From contig NZ_JARAMP010000016.1 in the NCBI RefSeq assembly GCF_028802875.1, positions 39,706-103,705 on the forward strand: DNA of 64,000 nucleotides, given 5' to 3'. The stretch comes from Seohaeicola sp024304985. Lineage in GTDB: Bacteria; Pseudomonadota; Alphaproteobacteria; Rhodobacterales; Rhodobacteraceae. Positions 7,308 through 16,787 of this stretch are shown piece after piece. Under the pieces are notes generated by a model. It did no database searches. It saw only the letters and a list, made by a program, of their open reading frames with translations, and was not told where the DNA came from. The stretch's first letter is position 1; each line of letters starts with the position of its first letter. Position numbers and translations under genes: made by a program.

Positions 7308-8906
7308 TCAACTCGTGCGCCGCTCGTCAAAGCTCAGGGCGATAAAGCTGGGCAGATGGTCGCCCATGCCCACGACCTTTGGCCCGTTGTCGCGCGTGTT
7401 GTCTCGGCCCTGACCGCCACGTGGCCGATCACGGTCGCGGCGTTCATCCGACCGCCCTTCAGTGCGACGCTCCTCACGGGGACGATCCTCGCGTGGCCGC
7501 TCCTCCCGAGGACGGTCCTCGCGGACGCGGGGCTCGCGGCTCTGTTCTTCGCGGGGCTTGTCGTCACGCGGCTTGGCCTCGCGCACGGGGGCCGCTTCGG
7601 TCACGGAGTCGGCCTGCGGGGCATTGTCCTTGGCGGCGGGCTTGTCTCCCGCGCGGCTGCGCGAACCGCGCGACCGGCTGCTGGAGGATTTCCCGCGTGA
7701 GGATGCGCCGCGCTCGGCGCTGTCACCGTCGTCATCGCTTGCCGGGGTGATGACACCTTCCAGCGGATTGGGCAGGCGCGGAATCTCGGTCTGCAACAGG
7801 CGTTCGACATCGGCGAAATTCTTGTCGTCGCGCGGCGTGCAGATCATGATCGTGGTGCCAAGCTTGCCCGCGCGCCCGGTGCGGCCGATACGGTGGACAT
7901 AATCCTCGGCATGGCTGGGCACGTCGAAGTTGAACACATGGCTGACATTCGGGATGTCCAGACCGCGCGCCGCCACATCCGAGGCCACAAGGAAGCGCAG
8001 CGTGCCATCGCGGAAACCGTCCAGCGTGCGGGTGCGCTGCGACTGCTCCAGATCGCCATGGATCGGGGCCGCGTCATAGCCATATTTCATCAGCGATTTC
8101 GCCACGATATCCACATCCGTCTTGCGGTTGCAGAAGATGATCGCGTTGCGGCACTTCTCGCCCTCGGAATCAATCAGCTTGCGCAGAAGCTGCCGCTTCT
8201 CGCTGGCTTCCTGATCCTTGCGGCTGGCCTTGAACATGACCACGCCCTGCGTGATCGTGGCCGAGGCGCTGGCCTGCCGCGCCACTTCGACCCGTTCAGG
8301 GGCCGACAGGAACGTATTGGTGATCCGCTCGATTTCGGGCGCCATGGTGGCGCTGAAAAACAACGTCTGACGGGTAAAGGGTGTCAGGCTGAAGATCCGC
8401 TCGATATCGGGAATGAAGCCCATATCCAGCATCCGGTCCGCCTCGTCCACCACCATGATCTGCACGCCGGTCAGCAGCAGCTTGCCCCGCTCGAAATGAT
8501 CCAGCAGGCGGCCGGGGGTGGCGATCAGCACGTCAACACCACGGTCGATCAGCTGATCCTGTTCCTTGAAGGACACGCCACCGATCAGCAGCGCCTTGGT
8601 CAGCTTGTGATATTTCGTATAGGTGTCGAAGTTTTCCGCCACCTGCGCCGCCAGTTCGCGGGTCGGACAAAGCACAAGGCTGCGCGGCATGCGGGCCCGC
8701 GCGCGACCCTTGGCCAGCAGCGTGATCATCGGCAGCGTGAAGCTGGCGGTCTTGCCTGTCCCGGTCTGGGCGATCCCCAGAACGTCGCGGCCTTCCAGCG
8801 CGGGCGGAATGGCCCCGGCCTGAATGGGCGTAGGGGTTTCATACCCCGCATCCTCAATCGCCTTGAGGACCTTGGGGTCGAGTTTGAGATCAGAGAATTT
8901 TATCAT
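7308..8906 (-). CDS. rhlE: DEAD-box ATP-dependent RNA helicase (RhlE-like) with Arg-rich tail
   Basis: RNA helicase that remodels RNA during ribosome assembly or decay. The core of about 380 residues has all motifs: Q-motif (YETPTPIQ), AQTGTGKT (I), PTREL (Ia), VDEADRML (II), FSATM (III), ARGLDIPNVSHV and HRIGRTGR (VI). After about residue 395 a ~130-residue low-complexity tail rich in Arg, Glu, Asp and Ser follows, with repeats of PREERPREDR type and an RGGQGRD stretch. Such tails bind RNA non-specifically. The ATG at 8906 begins the standard MIKFSDLKLDP N-terminus. A terminator follows the gene. Confidence 0.93.
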   Translation of the reverse strand: MIKFSDLKLDPKVLKAIEDAGYETPTPIQAGAIPPALEGRDVLGIAQTGTGKTASFTLPMITLLAKGRARARMPRSLVLCPTRELAAQVAENFDTYTKYHKLTKALLIGGVSFKEQDQLIDRGVDVLIATPGRLLDHFERGKLLLTGVQIMVVDEADRMLDMGFIPDIERIFSLTPFTRQTLFFSATMAPEIERITNTFLSAPERVEVARQASASATITQGVVMFKASRKDQEASEKRQLLRKLIDSEGEKCRNAIIFCNRKTDVDIVAKSLMKYGYDAAPIHGDLEQSQRTRTLDGFRDGTLRFLVASDVAARGLDIPNVSHVFNFDVPSHAEDYVHRIGRTGRAGKLGTTIMICTPRDDKNFADVERLLQTEIPRLPNPLEGVITPASDDDGDSAERGASSRGKSSSSRSRGSRSRAGDKPAAKDNAPQADSVTEAAPVREAKPRDDKPREEQSREPRVREDRPREERPREDRPREERRTEGRSDERRDRDRPRGGQGRDNTRDNGPKVVGMGDHLPSFIALSFDERRTS

Positions 8907-9068
8907 GTGTATCCGTTGAGTACGGACACGTCACGGCCCGTTGCGTCTGATGGGGGTCGGGCCCCTATGGCCCCGTGGTTGTCCACATATGCGATCCCCG
9001 CGCAGGCCATAGCCTAAAGCGTGGCGGCGGTCAATGAGAGCGGGACTTCGCGGTGCCGCATCGCGCTG

Positions 9069-10028
9069 TCAGGCTTGCGGAAAATGCCGGGCGACGGCGC
9101 CGTCCAGATCCAGTGCGGGCCGCCGCAACAGCCCTTCCGCGTCAAGAGCGGCCAGATGTGCGGGCGTGGCGGTGCAGACCTGATCATAGAAATGTCGCAG
9201 ACCGGCCTCGCCATCCGCGTCATGGATCGCCTTGAACATGTCGTGCAGGGTCAATCCGCCCTTGTCCACGGGCCGGTTCGGTTTCAGTTCGGCCCGGTAA
9301 CTTCCCTTGTCCAGACGGTAGTGGAAAGCCGTGATGAACGCCTCCCAGCTTTTGGCATGCAGGTGCAGCAGGTCGGTGCCGGTCAGGTCCTGCTGTCCGG
9401 GATTCTGCGTCTCGCCCACCGTGATGTTGTGGATATTGGCCTTCAGACCCTCCACCCCGGTGCGATAGACCAGCTTGCCTGCCACATGGCTGAGAAAGCC
9501 GCCGTTCAGATGCGCGCCGTAATCGGGATAAAGCCGTTCCGTCTGGCGGTTGCGCATGGCCCGGTCCAGCGCGCAGGCCTTGGCATGAAGCGGTTGATCC
9601 GGGGCGATGGGGGCCAGCGCCTCGATCGGGCGGATGCGGGCGCACAGGCAATCCGCTGGCAGCGCGCCCAGTTGCGCGGCAAGCGACGTGCCGGGGAGCA
9701 GGAACTCATCCACGTCGATATGGGCCAGCCAGTCCAGATCCCCGGCACGGCCATAGGCGTGGCGGGCGTTCTCGAACTGGCGCGACTGGTGCTTGGCGCG
9801 GCGCTTCATCCCCAAACCGGCCCAATAGGAGTCATCGGTCAGAACCGGGCGCAGTTTGGGATGGGCCTTGAGCCGGTCATAGGCGGCGCGGTTGTCGTCG
9901 TCCAGATAGACAAAGATGCGATGGGCCCCCAGATCAAGATGGTGGGCCGCAAAGGCAAGGATCGCGGGAACAGGCGCCTTGATGGTCGAGACGATTCCCC
10001 ATTTCGGCAAGGCTCTGCTCTGGGCCAT
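9069..10028 (-). CDS. Glycosyltransferase family 2-like protein (Glyco_tranf_2_4 type)
   Basis: A 319-residue predicted cytosolic glycosyltransferase. The N-terminus WGIVSTIKAP...ILAFAAHHLDLGA and YLDDDN, then HIDVDEFLL near residue 125, give the nucleotide-sugar/metal site of the Glyco_tranf_2_4 group. The region LLHLHAKSWEAFITAFHYRL and GSYR is shared with the gene just upstream, so the two are tandem paralogues. The ATG at 10028 has AAGGGG nine bases before it; an upstream TTG overlapping the previous stop is less likely. No signal peptide is seen. Donor and acceptor are unknown. Confidence 0.82.
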   Translation of the reverse strand: MAQSRALPKWGIVSTIKAPVPAILAFAAHHLDLGAHRIFVYLDDDNRAAYDRLKAHPKLRPVLTDDSYWAGLGMKRRAKHQSRQFENARHAYGRAGDLDWLAHIDVDEFLLPGTSLAAQLGALPADCLCARIRPIEALAPIAPDQPLHAKACALDRAMRNRQTERLYPDYGAHLNGGFLSHVAGKLVYRTGVEGLKANIHNITVGETQNPGQQDLTGTDLLHLHAKSWEAFITAFHYRLDKGSYRAELKPNRPVDKGGLTLHDMFKAIHDADGEAGLRHFYDQVCTATPAHLAALDAEGLLRRPALDLDGAVARHFPQA

Positions 10029-10033
10029 GTGGC

Positions 10034-11782
10034 TCAACCCCTTGGAACCGCGCCGAAAACGCGCATGATCTTGCTCTCTGTGTCCAGCGGCGCGCGCAGG
10101 AGCATGCCATGGGCATCAAGGGACGCGATCAGCCGATCAGTGCCTTCGCAGACCTCTGCGAAAAAGGCCCTCAGACCGTCCTCGCCTTCTTCTTCCTGCA
10201 ACAGGTCAAGGATGTCGTGCAGGCCCAGAACCTCTTCGTCGGTCTTCCGATAGGACCCCTGCGCCATGCGAAAGGCCAGATGCCGCTGGAACGTGTCCCA
10301 GTCAGGTGCATGGGCATGGCCAAGGCGCAGTCCGGGCAGCGCCAACCTGTTGCTGGCGGGATACCCGTTCAACAGCACGGCATGCAGACCAAAGCGGATG
10401 CCCGGTATGCCACAGCGGGCGATCAGCTTGCCTTCGCGGTGGCTGATGAACCCGCCGCGCAGATGTCCGCCGAAATTGGGATAGATATCCTCCAGCACCG
10501 CCTTTTCCTGACCTGCGTCGCGCGGGGTCAGTTTGAAACAGTCCGTGGTGCCGGCCAGCAATTCGGCAGGGGGCAGATGGATGGCGGCGATGCCGGCAGG
10601 CAAGGCCGCCATCAGGGGCCCGAGCGCCGACCCGGACAGGATGAACTCGTCCACGTCCACATGCGCCAGAAAATCCAGATCGCAGCGGTGATAGGTCTGC
10701 GTGGCAACCCAGGCCTGCCGCAGTTGATGGGTCTTCATCCGCGGCTTCTTCTGACCCGCCCACCAATTCGCATCACATGTCGTGACCTCGATTTTCGGAT
10801 GCCGTGACAGATAGGCCAAGGCCTCGGGATGCGGCTCGTCCAGATGGATGTGCAAGCGATCCGCGCCAAGATCCAGATGATGCGCCGCGAAGGCCGCGAT
10901 CCGGTGCAGCGGTGCCTTGACCAGCGAGACGGTGCCCCAGCGCACCGTTCCGGGATCCGTCTTCACCACGCGCGCAGGCACAGGCACATGCCGGGTCGGG
11001 GCGGCATGGCCCCGCTTAGGGCGACTCCCCTCGGCCTTCTGCGCCTTTTCACGTTGTCGCCGCATAAGGCGCAGGCGGCGGAACACCGTGCGATCATCCG
11101 CGATCAGCAGTTCCAGCAGATGCCGCGCCAGCGGGGCCAGCACGGGATCGCTTCCCGCATCCTGCCACAGACGGCCCAGCAGGTTCACATCCAGACCGCC
11201 GCCCCCCAAGGCATAGGTGTCCATCTGGAGGGCCAGCGCTGTCTGGGGCCGTTTCGACCATGCAAAGGGTTGATCCGGGGGCGTTCCGGAATACAGCCGC
11301 TCGGTCTCGTAAAGCTTCATCATCCCGAACATCAGGCTCAGGGATTGGCCGACGCGCCGCTGCACCTCGGATGTGCCATGATCGCCGAACGTGGTGATGG
11401 CCGAGACCAGCCACCGCGAATCCAGACGATTCAACAGCCAGTCCGATTCCTCGGACCACAGGCGCAGGAACAGGGCGGCGGTGTGATCGGGGGCGCTGCG
11501 GCGGCGCAGATGCGCGATCAACAACCCGTGCAGCAGCATCAGCTCCGGCAGGCCGTCGAACTCCTCGGACAGATCACGCAGCTTGCGCGCATAGGTCGAA
11601 CGCGACCCTTCCACGCTGGGGGCACGGCCATCGACACAGGCCGTCTTGAGCGGGCCGAAATCCACGTCCAGCGGGGGCAGGCACTCTTGAGCCTCATAGG
11701 AAAACGGCTCACGCCGCCCCTCCATCTGCGTCAGGATGGCGTCGAAACCGCCGGGATAGGTTGGGGCACTGGCATCACTCAT
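10034..11782 (-). CDS. Two-domain protein: unknown helical N-terminus plus Glyco_tranf_2_4 glycosyltransferase
   Basis: Predicted 582-residue cytosolic protein. Residues ~1-270 form a helical domain I cannot assign, rich in Leu/Arg and ending in a basic linker (RRQREKAQKAEG). Residues ~280-582 are a glycosyltransferase closely resembling its downstream neighbour: VRWGTVSLVKAPLHRIAAF, AAHHLDLGADRLHIHLD, FLAHVDVDEFIL and FRMAQGSYRKTDEE. The start is uncertain: ATGs at 11782, 11863 and 11872 are in frame, none with a strong ribosome-binding site, and the open frame continues into prfC. I chose 11782 as the first not needing an unusual N-terminus. The downstream gene starts just after its stop. 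Confidence 0.75.
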   Translation of the reverse strand: MSDASAPTYPGGFDAILTQMEGRREPFSYEAQECLPPLDVDFGPLKTACVDGRAPSVEGSRSTYARKLRDLSEEFDGLPELMLLHGLLIAHLRRRSAPDHTAALFLRLWSEESDWLLNRLDSRWLVSAITTFGDHGTSEVQRRVGQSLSLMFGMMKLYETERLYSGTPPDQPFAWSKRPQTALALQMDTYALGGGGLDVNLLGRLWQDAGSDPVLAPLARHLLELLIADDRTVFRRLRLMRRQREKAQKAEGSRPKRGHAAPTRHVPVPARVVKTDPGTVRWGTVSLVKAPLHRIAAFAAHHLDLGADRLHIHLDEPHPEALAYLSRHPKIEVTTCDANWWAGQKKPRMKTHQLRQAWVATQTYHRCDLDFLAHVDVDEFILSGSALGPLMAALPAGIAAIHLPPAELLAGTTDCFKLTPRDAGQEKAVLEDIYPNFGGHLRGGFISHREGKLIARCGIPGIRFGLHAVLLNGYPASNRLALPGLRLGHAHAPDWDTFQRHLAFRMAQGSYRKTDEEVLGLHDILDLLQEEEGEDGLRAFFAEVCEGTDRLIASLDAHGMLLRAPLDTESKIMRVFGAVPRG

Positions 11783-11895
11783 GCGCAGCAGAATGGGCAG
11801 CGCCCGCGTCCCTTTCAAGCCCGGCCCTTGGGCAGGCCCGCAGATAATGCGCGCCTGCGACATGGCTGCCATGCCCGCGCCGGACAGGCTTGAGA

Positions 11896-13503
11896 TCAGA
11901 CCATCATTTCCTTGGTCGCGGTCAGCTTGACCTCGGGATAATCCCGCTCGATCCGGTCGATATCCCATTGCAGCCGCGTCAGATAGACGATGTCGCCATC
12001 ATGATCATGCGCGATGTGCTGCTTGTTGACATTCACAAACTTTTCAACAGCTTGCCGGTCACCGTTCACCCAGCGGGCCGAGGTGAACTGCGATTGTTCG
12101 AACCGCACCGGCAGGCCATATTCCAGCTCGATCCGGCTGGCCAGCACCTCGAATTGCAGCGCACCCACCACGCCCACGATGAAGCCTGACCCGAAGGCGG
12201 GCTTGAACACCTTGGCGGCCCCTTCTTCGGCAAACTGCATCAGCGCCTTTTCCAGATGCTTGGCCTTCATCGGATCGCCCGCACGACAGGTCTGCAACAG
12301 TTCCGGCGCAAAGGACGGAATGCCCGTCACGCGCAGCGCCTCGCCTTCCGTCAGCGTGTCGCCGATGCGCAATTGTCCGTGGTTGGGGATACCGATGATG
12401 TCACCGGCCCATGCCTCTTCCGCCAGTTCGCGGTCTGAGGCAAGGAACATCACCGGGTTGGAAATCGTCATGGGCTTCTTGCTGCGGACATGGGTCAGCT
12501 TCATGCCCCGGATGAAATGCCCCGAGGCCAGACGCACAAAGGCCACCCGGTCGCGGTGCTTGGGGTCCATATTCGCCTGAACCTTGAAGACAAAGCCGGA
12601 AACATTTGTTTCCTCGGGCAAAATCATCCGTGGTTCGGCTCGCTGCGGTTGCGGTTCCGGCCCCAGATTGCCGATTCCGTCCATCAGCTCCTTAACCCCG
12701 AAGGAATTGATCGCCGACCCGAACCAGATCGGTGTCATGGTGCCTTCCTGAACGGCCTTGATATCCAGCGTGGGCAGCAGTTCGCGCGCCATCTCGACCT
12801 CCTCGCGCAGCTTTTCAAGCAGCGCGGCGGGCACATGCGCGGCCAGACGCGGATCGTCCAGCCCTTTGATCTCGATGGTTTCGGCCACCACATTGCGGTC
12901 GGCGCGGTCCATCAGTTCCAGCCGATCCCGCAGCATGTCATAACAGCCGATGAAATCGCGCCCCATGCCGATGGGCCAACTGGCGGGCGTCACGTCGATC
13001 GCCAGATTCTCCTGAATCTCGTCGATGATATCAAAGGTGTCGCGGCTTTCACGGTCCATCTTGTTGCAGAAGGTCAGGATCGGCAGATCGCGCAGGCGGC
13101 AGACCTCGAACAGCTTGCGGGTCTGGCTTTCCACACCCTTGGCCCCGTCGATCACCATCACCGCCGCATCCACCGCCGTCAGCGTGCGATAGGTATCCTC
13201 GGAAAAGTCCGAGTGGCCGGGCGTATCCACCAGATTGAAGCGGAAGTTGCGGAAATCAAAGGACATGGCCGAGGCCGAGACCGAAATGCCCCGGTCCTTT
13301 TCCATCTGCATGAAGTCCGACCGCGTGCGCCGCGCTTCGCCTTTGGCGCGGACCTGACCGGCCATCTGGATCGCCCCACCGAACAGCAGGAATTTTTCGG
13401 TCAGAGTCGTCTTTCCGGCGTCGGGATGCGAGATGATCGCAAAGGTCCGGCGGCGGGCGATTTCGGGCGGCAGGGCGGGGCGGTTCGAGGGCGTGTCCAA
13501 CAT
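11896..13503 (-). CDS. prfC: Peptide chain release factor 3
   Basis: GTPase that recycles RF1/RF2 from the ribosome after peptide release. The 535-residue protein has the translational GTPase motifs: G1 HPDAGKTTLTEK (about residue 20), G2-region SVSASAM, G3 DTPGHSDFSEDTYRTL and G4 FCNKMDRE. Later domains II-III match RF3 (SALKV-like FSGFVFKVQANMDPKHRDRVAF, in part). The ATG at 13503 gives the usual MLDTPSNRPALPPEIARRR start; an ATG 12 codons upstream is in frame but lengthens the family N-terminus. It ends 113 bases before the upstream end of the glycosyltransferase gene, and the two are not obviously related in function. Confidence 0.95.
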   Translation of the reverse strand: MLDTPSNRPALPPEIARRRTFAIISHPDAGKTTLTEKFLLFGGAIQMAGQVRAKGEARRTRSDFMQMEKDRGISVSASAMSFDFRNFRFNLVDTPGHSDFSEDTYRTLTAVDAAVMVIDGAKGVESQTRKLFEVCRLRDLPILTFCNKMDRESRDTFDIIDEIQENLAIDVTPASWPIGMGRDFIGCYDMLRDRLELMDRADRNVVAETIEIKGLDDPRLAAHVPAALLEKLREEVEMARELLPTLDIKAVQEGTMTPIWFGSAINSFGVKELMDGIGNLGPEPQPQRAEPRMILPEETNVSGFVFKVQANMDPKHRDRVAFVRLASGHFIRGMKLTHVRSKKPMTISNPVMFLASDRELAEEAWAGDIIGIPNHGQLRIGDTLTEGEALRVTGIPSFAPELLQTCRAGDPMKAKHLEKALMQFAEEGAAKVFKPAFGSGFIVGVVGALQFEVLASRIELEYGLPVRFEQSQFTSARWVNGDRQAVEKFVNVNKQHIAHDHDGDIVYLTRLQWDIDRIERDYPEVKLTATKEMMV

Positions 13504-13551
13504 GAGCGCAGCTTTAGGCAGAGGCGTGCGCAAAGGCAAGCCGGGTGCCGT

Positions 13552-14580
13552 TCACCCCAGCGAGGCGCGCCGCAGCACGGCGGCGGCATCGGGCAGATCC
13601 AGCAGACGTTCGGGCACCTCGAAATCTTCAAGCCCGGCACCATGGCGGCCGCCCAGAGTCTCGCCCAGACGCGCCGCCAGATCGGCGGGCAGGGCGGGGC
13701 TGGTGCGCGGGTCCAGCAGCAGCGTCTCGGCGGCGATCCCCTCGGCATAGATGATCTGGTGGCGGTCGAACAGGATCTGGAAATAATCCACAAAGCCGCC
13801 GTTCTGGCGATAGACGCTGGTGCCGTTCACCAGATGACGCGCCCTCACCAGAACCTCGGCCCGGCCTGCGCCAAGCACATCCGCGCGCTGATAGATGAAC
13901 AGCCGGTGATCCGGACTGACAATCAGGTCATGGGCATTGTGCAGCGTGCCCTTGGTGATCACGATGGGGGCATGCTCTCCATGCGCCCGCAGAGTGGTCT
14001 GGCCGATCCAGCGAATCTCCTGCGGACCCTCGTCGCGTGTCAGGACGCGGTCGCCGGGGCACAGGTCTTCGATCCGGCGCTGCTCGCCAGTGGCCATGGT
14101 GATATGGGTGCCACGGCTGAAGGACACGCAGGCGATCTCGGCCAGACGGGCGCTGGCGCCCTCGGTGTCGATGGTCACAAGGGTGTAACGTGTCTTGGGT
14201 TTCAGCGGCACCAGCGGCAGCACATGCACTTCGGCCACATCGCCGCCCTGGTCCACTTCGACCATGACCAGAACCTCGGCGGTTTCGCCGTCGGTGGTCA
14301 TGAAGGTCAGGCAACTGTCCAGATGCAGCAGGGCACCGGGCTGACCCGCAGCCGTATCGGCCGCAACGCGAAACCGGGCAGGACCATCGTGATGCAGCGA
14401 CAACCGGCGGGTGCGCGCGCCGCGCAGCAGCGCATAGGTGTCGTCGGGAATCAGATCCGCCGCAAAGGACAGGGGGTCCCCAAGATTGGCCCCGGCCACA
14501 ACCTCCAGCGCGATACCCGGCAAAACGGGCAGCGCAAAGGCTGTTCCGGGCAGGGCGGGGGGATGGCTGGATGCGATCAT
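13552..14580 (-). CDS. Hint-domain protein (Hint_2 type) with Ser in place of the nucleophilic Cys
   Basis: A 342-residue member of a family common in Rhodobacteraceae. The first ~145 residues include a VVAGANLGDPL segment typical of these proteins. The Hint domain starts near residue 153 with SFSRGTHITMATGEQRRIEDL (split: SFSRGTHITMATGEQ, RRIEDL) and PGDRVLTRDEGPQEIRWIG, and contains SPDHRLFI and LFDRHQIIYAEG. Hint domains (hedgehog/intein fold) normally begin with Cys (CFTPGT); here Ser occupies that place. Self-processing is therefore unproven. ATGs at 14688 and 14745 are alternative starts; 14580 gives the normal family length and has GGGAG upstream. Function unknown; some relatives are secreted or attached to RTX-type proteins. 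Confidence 0.8.
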   Translation of the reverse strand: MIASSHPPALPGTAFALPVLPGIALEVVAGANLGDPLSFAADLIPDDTYALLRGARTRRLSLHHDGPARFRVAADTAAGQPGALLHLDSCLTFMTTDGETAEVLVMVEVDQGGDVAEVHVLPLVPLKPKTRYTLVTIDTEGASARLAEIACVSFSRGTHITMATGEQRRIEDLCPGDRVLTRDEGPQEIRWIGQTTLRAHGEHAPIVITKGTLHNAHDLIVSPDHRLFIYQRADVLGAGRAEVLVRARHLVNGTSVYRQNGGFVDYFQILFDRHQIIYAEGIAAETLLLDPRTSPALPADLAARLGETLGGRHGAGLEDFEVPERLLDLPDAAAVLRRASLG

Positions 14581-14786
14581 TGAGGCGGCTTCACTCCCGG
14601 TGACTCGTGAACATACATGCGGAAACAGGGCCCGATTCTTGGACACCGCATGGGCTATCCTGCCGGGTTTAAGATAGGATTGTGGCATCAGCGGGTCAAC
14701 GTCCCGGCCTTTTGCTGGCATTTCCCTGCGCCGGGATGCTAGCAAGGCCGCGAGGGTCGCAAGACCACATCTGTCAGGAGGACGCT

Positions 14787-15566
14787 ATGGATCTGGGAAT
14801 CAAGGGAAAACGGGCGCTGGTCTGCGCGTCGAGCAAAGGTCTGGGGCTGGGTTGCGCCCGTGCGCTGGCCGAGGCTGGCGTCGATCTGGTGATGAATGCA
14901 CGCGGTGCCGAGGCGCTGGAGGCCGCCGCCGCCGCCATCCGTGCCGACTATGGCGTGAAGGTGGACACCGTCGCGGCCGATGTGACCACCGAGAATGGCC
15001 GCACCGCCGTTCTGAACGCCGCCCAAGGCGTCGATATCCTTGTCACCAACGCGGGCGGGCCGCCTCCGGGTCTGTGGTCGGACTGGGACCGGGATGACTT
15101 CATCCGCGCGCTGGATGCCAATATGCTGACGCCGATCGCATTGATGAAGGCCCTGATGCCCGCGATGATGGAGCGTGGCTGGGGTCGGGTCGTGAACATC
15201 ACCTCGCAATCGGTCAAGGCGCCCATTCCGCAGCTTGGCCTCAGCAATGCCGCGCGCACCGGCCTGACCGGCTATGTGGCAGGCACTGCGCGGCAGGTGG
15301 CGGGCAAGGGCGTGACCATCAACAACCTGCTGCCGGGGATCCATGCGACGGACCGCGCCGATGCGCTGGACGGCGGTGTGGTCAAGGCGCAGGGCATCAC
15401 GCTCGAGGAAGCCCGGACCCGCCGTGCGGCCACCATCCCGGCAGGCCGCTATGGCACCTCTGCTGAATTCGGCGCGGCCTGCGCCTTTCTGTGCTCGGTC
15501 CATGCCGGTTTCATCGTGGGCCAGAACATCCTTCTGGACGGCGGCGCCACCAACGCCACGATCTGA
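14787..15566 (+). CDS. SDR family NAD(P)-dependent oxidoreductase
   Basis: A 259-residue classical short-chain dehydrogenase. The cofactor motif is atypical but recognisable: KRALVCASSKGLGLGCARAL (about residues 8-27; TGxxxGxG is CASSKGLG here). NAGGPP follows as the NNAG motif, and NITSQSVKAP has the catalytic Ser, but the expected YxxxK reads SNAARTGLTGYVAGTARQVAGKG, i.e. the usual Tyr is replaced by Asn/Ala. This deviation is common in the 3-oxoacyl-ACP-reductase-like group annotated as SDRs with unknown substrates. The ATG at 14787 has a strong AGGAGG nine bases upstream. It is divergent from the Hint gene. Confidence 0.87.
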   Translation: MDLGIKGKRALVCASSKGLGLGCARALAEAGVDLVMNARGAEALEAAAAAIRADYGVKVDTVAADVTTENGRTAVLNAAQGVDILVTNAGGPPPGLWSDWDRDDFIRALDANMLTPIALMKALMPAMMERGWGRVVNITSQSVKAPIPQLGLSNAARTGLTGYVAGTARQVAGKGVTINNLLPGIHATDRADALDGGVVKAQGITLEEARTRRAATIPAGRYGTSAEFGAACAFLCSVHAGFIVGQNILLDGGATNATI

Positions 15567-15698
15567 GACGGGGCATGCCCCCGGTGAACCCGACCGCAGC
15601 GGTCCCTCCGCTGCGGCCTTGCGATGCGGGACGCTGCCTGCTATGCGCCTTTCCCGACCGTATTGATCGGAAATAGCCCGTTGACCAACGTATCTGAC

Positions 15699-16787
15699 AT
15701 GCCGGCGAAAGGGCCAGTGCCCCGGCTCGAGATCCGCAACCTTGTGCGTCGTTTCGACGGGGTCGCGGTGGTCGATGACGTGTCGCTGACGGTGATGCCG
15801 GGGCAGGTCACCTGCCTGCTGGGGCCGTCGGGCTGCGGCAAATCGACCACGCTGCGCATGATCGCGGGCGTCGAGATGCAGGATTCGGGCGAGATCTGGG
15901 TGGATGGCCACCTGATCTGCGACACCGTGTTCCGGGTCCCGCCTGAGCGGCGCGCCATCGGCCTGATGTTTCAGGACTTTGCCCTCTTTCCCCATCTGAG
16001 CGTCGCCGAGAACGTGGCCTTCGGCCTGTCCGGCCCGCGTGAGGCGCGCCGGGCGCGGGTCGAAGAGTTGCTGCGCAGGGTCGGCCTCCTGCGCTTCATC
16101 GACGCCTATCCGCATTCCCTGTCCGGGGGCGAACAGCAGCGCGTGGCCCTGTCGCGCGCCCTTGCGCCACGTCCCCGCATCATGCTGATGGACGAGCCTT
16201 TCTCCGGTCTGGACAACCGCTTGCGCGACGACATCCGCGACCAGACGCTCGAGATCCTCAAGCAGGAGGATGCCGCCGTCCTTCTGGTCACGCATGAGCC
16301 GGACGAGGCGATGCGGATGGCCGACGAGATCGCGCTGATGCGCGCTGGACGGATCGTGCAGAAGGGCGCGCCCTACAACATCTACAACGCGCCAAAGGAT
16401 CGCGATTCGGTCGCGTTTTTCAGTGATATCAATGTGATACGGGGCACTGTTCGCGGCGCGCTGACCGATACGCCCTTTGGCCAGTTCCTCGCGCCCGGCG
16501 TGCCTGACGGGGCCGAGGTCGAAATCGTGATCCGGCCTCAGCACATCAAGATCGACCTTGATCGGGGCGGACGCGGCCCCAATCCCACCGTGCAGGACGG
16601 CGTCGCCGCACGCGGCGAGGTGGTGCGCGCGCGCTTCATGGGCAGCGAAAGTCTGGTCGAGATCCGGATGGATCATGACGGCTCGGTCCTCAAGGCGACC
16701 GTGCCCAATGTGTTCCTGCCCGCACCCGGCAAGCCGCTGTGGCTGATGATCCGCCGCGACCGTTGCTTTGTCTTTCCGGTGCGCTGA
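15699..16787 (+). CDS. ABC transporter ATP-binding protein, iron(III)/polyamine type (orphan)
   Basis: A 362-residue ATPase of the CUT1/spermidine/Fe3+ class. Walker A GPSGCGKST lies near residue 45, the signature LSGGEQQRVALSRAL near 140, Walker B IMLMDEPFSGLD after it, and the switch His in LLVTHEPDEA. The C-terminal ~100 residues form a TOBE-like regulatory domain ending RDRCFVFPVR. No permease or binding-protein gene is adjacent; tatA follows after 246 bases, so its partner must be elsewhere or absent. The start is uncertain: ATG 15699 is used, but an in-frame TTG at 15680 with GGAAA upstream and ATG 15624 are possible. Confidence 0.85.
   Translation: MPAKGPVPRLEIRNLVRRFDGVAVVDDVSLTVMPGQVTCLLGPSGCGKSTTLRMIAGVEMQDSGEIWVDGHLICDTVFRVPPERRAIGLMFQDFALFPHLSVAENVAFGLSGPREARRARVEELLRRVGLLRFIDAYPHSLSGGEQQRVALSRALAPRPRIMLMDEPFSGLDNRLRDDIRDQTLEILKQEDAAVLLVTHEPDEAMRMADEIALMRAGRIVQKGAPYNIYNAPKDRDSVAFFSDINVIRGTVRGALTDTPFGQFLAPGVPDGAEVEIVIRPQHIKIDLDRGGRGPNPTVQDGVAARGEVVRARFMGSESLVEIRMDHDGSVLKATVPNVFLPAPGKPLWLMIRRDRCFVFPVR

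Noticed and set aside
12490..14583. 697-residue open frame on the plus strand over prfC and the Hint gene
   Set aside because: It crosses two real minus-strand genes, is rich in Gln, His and Arg, and has no ribosome-binding site or motif.
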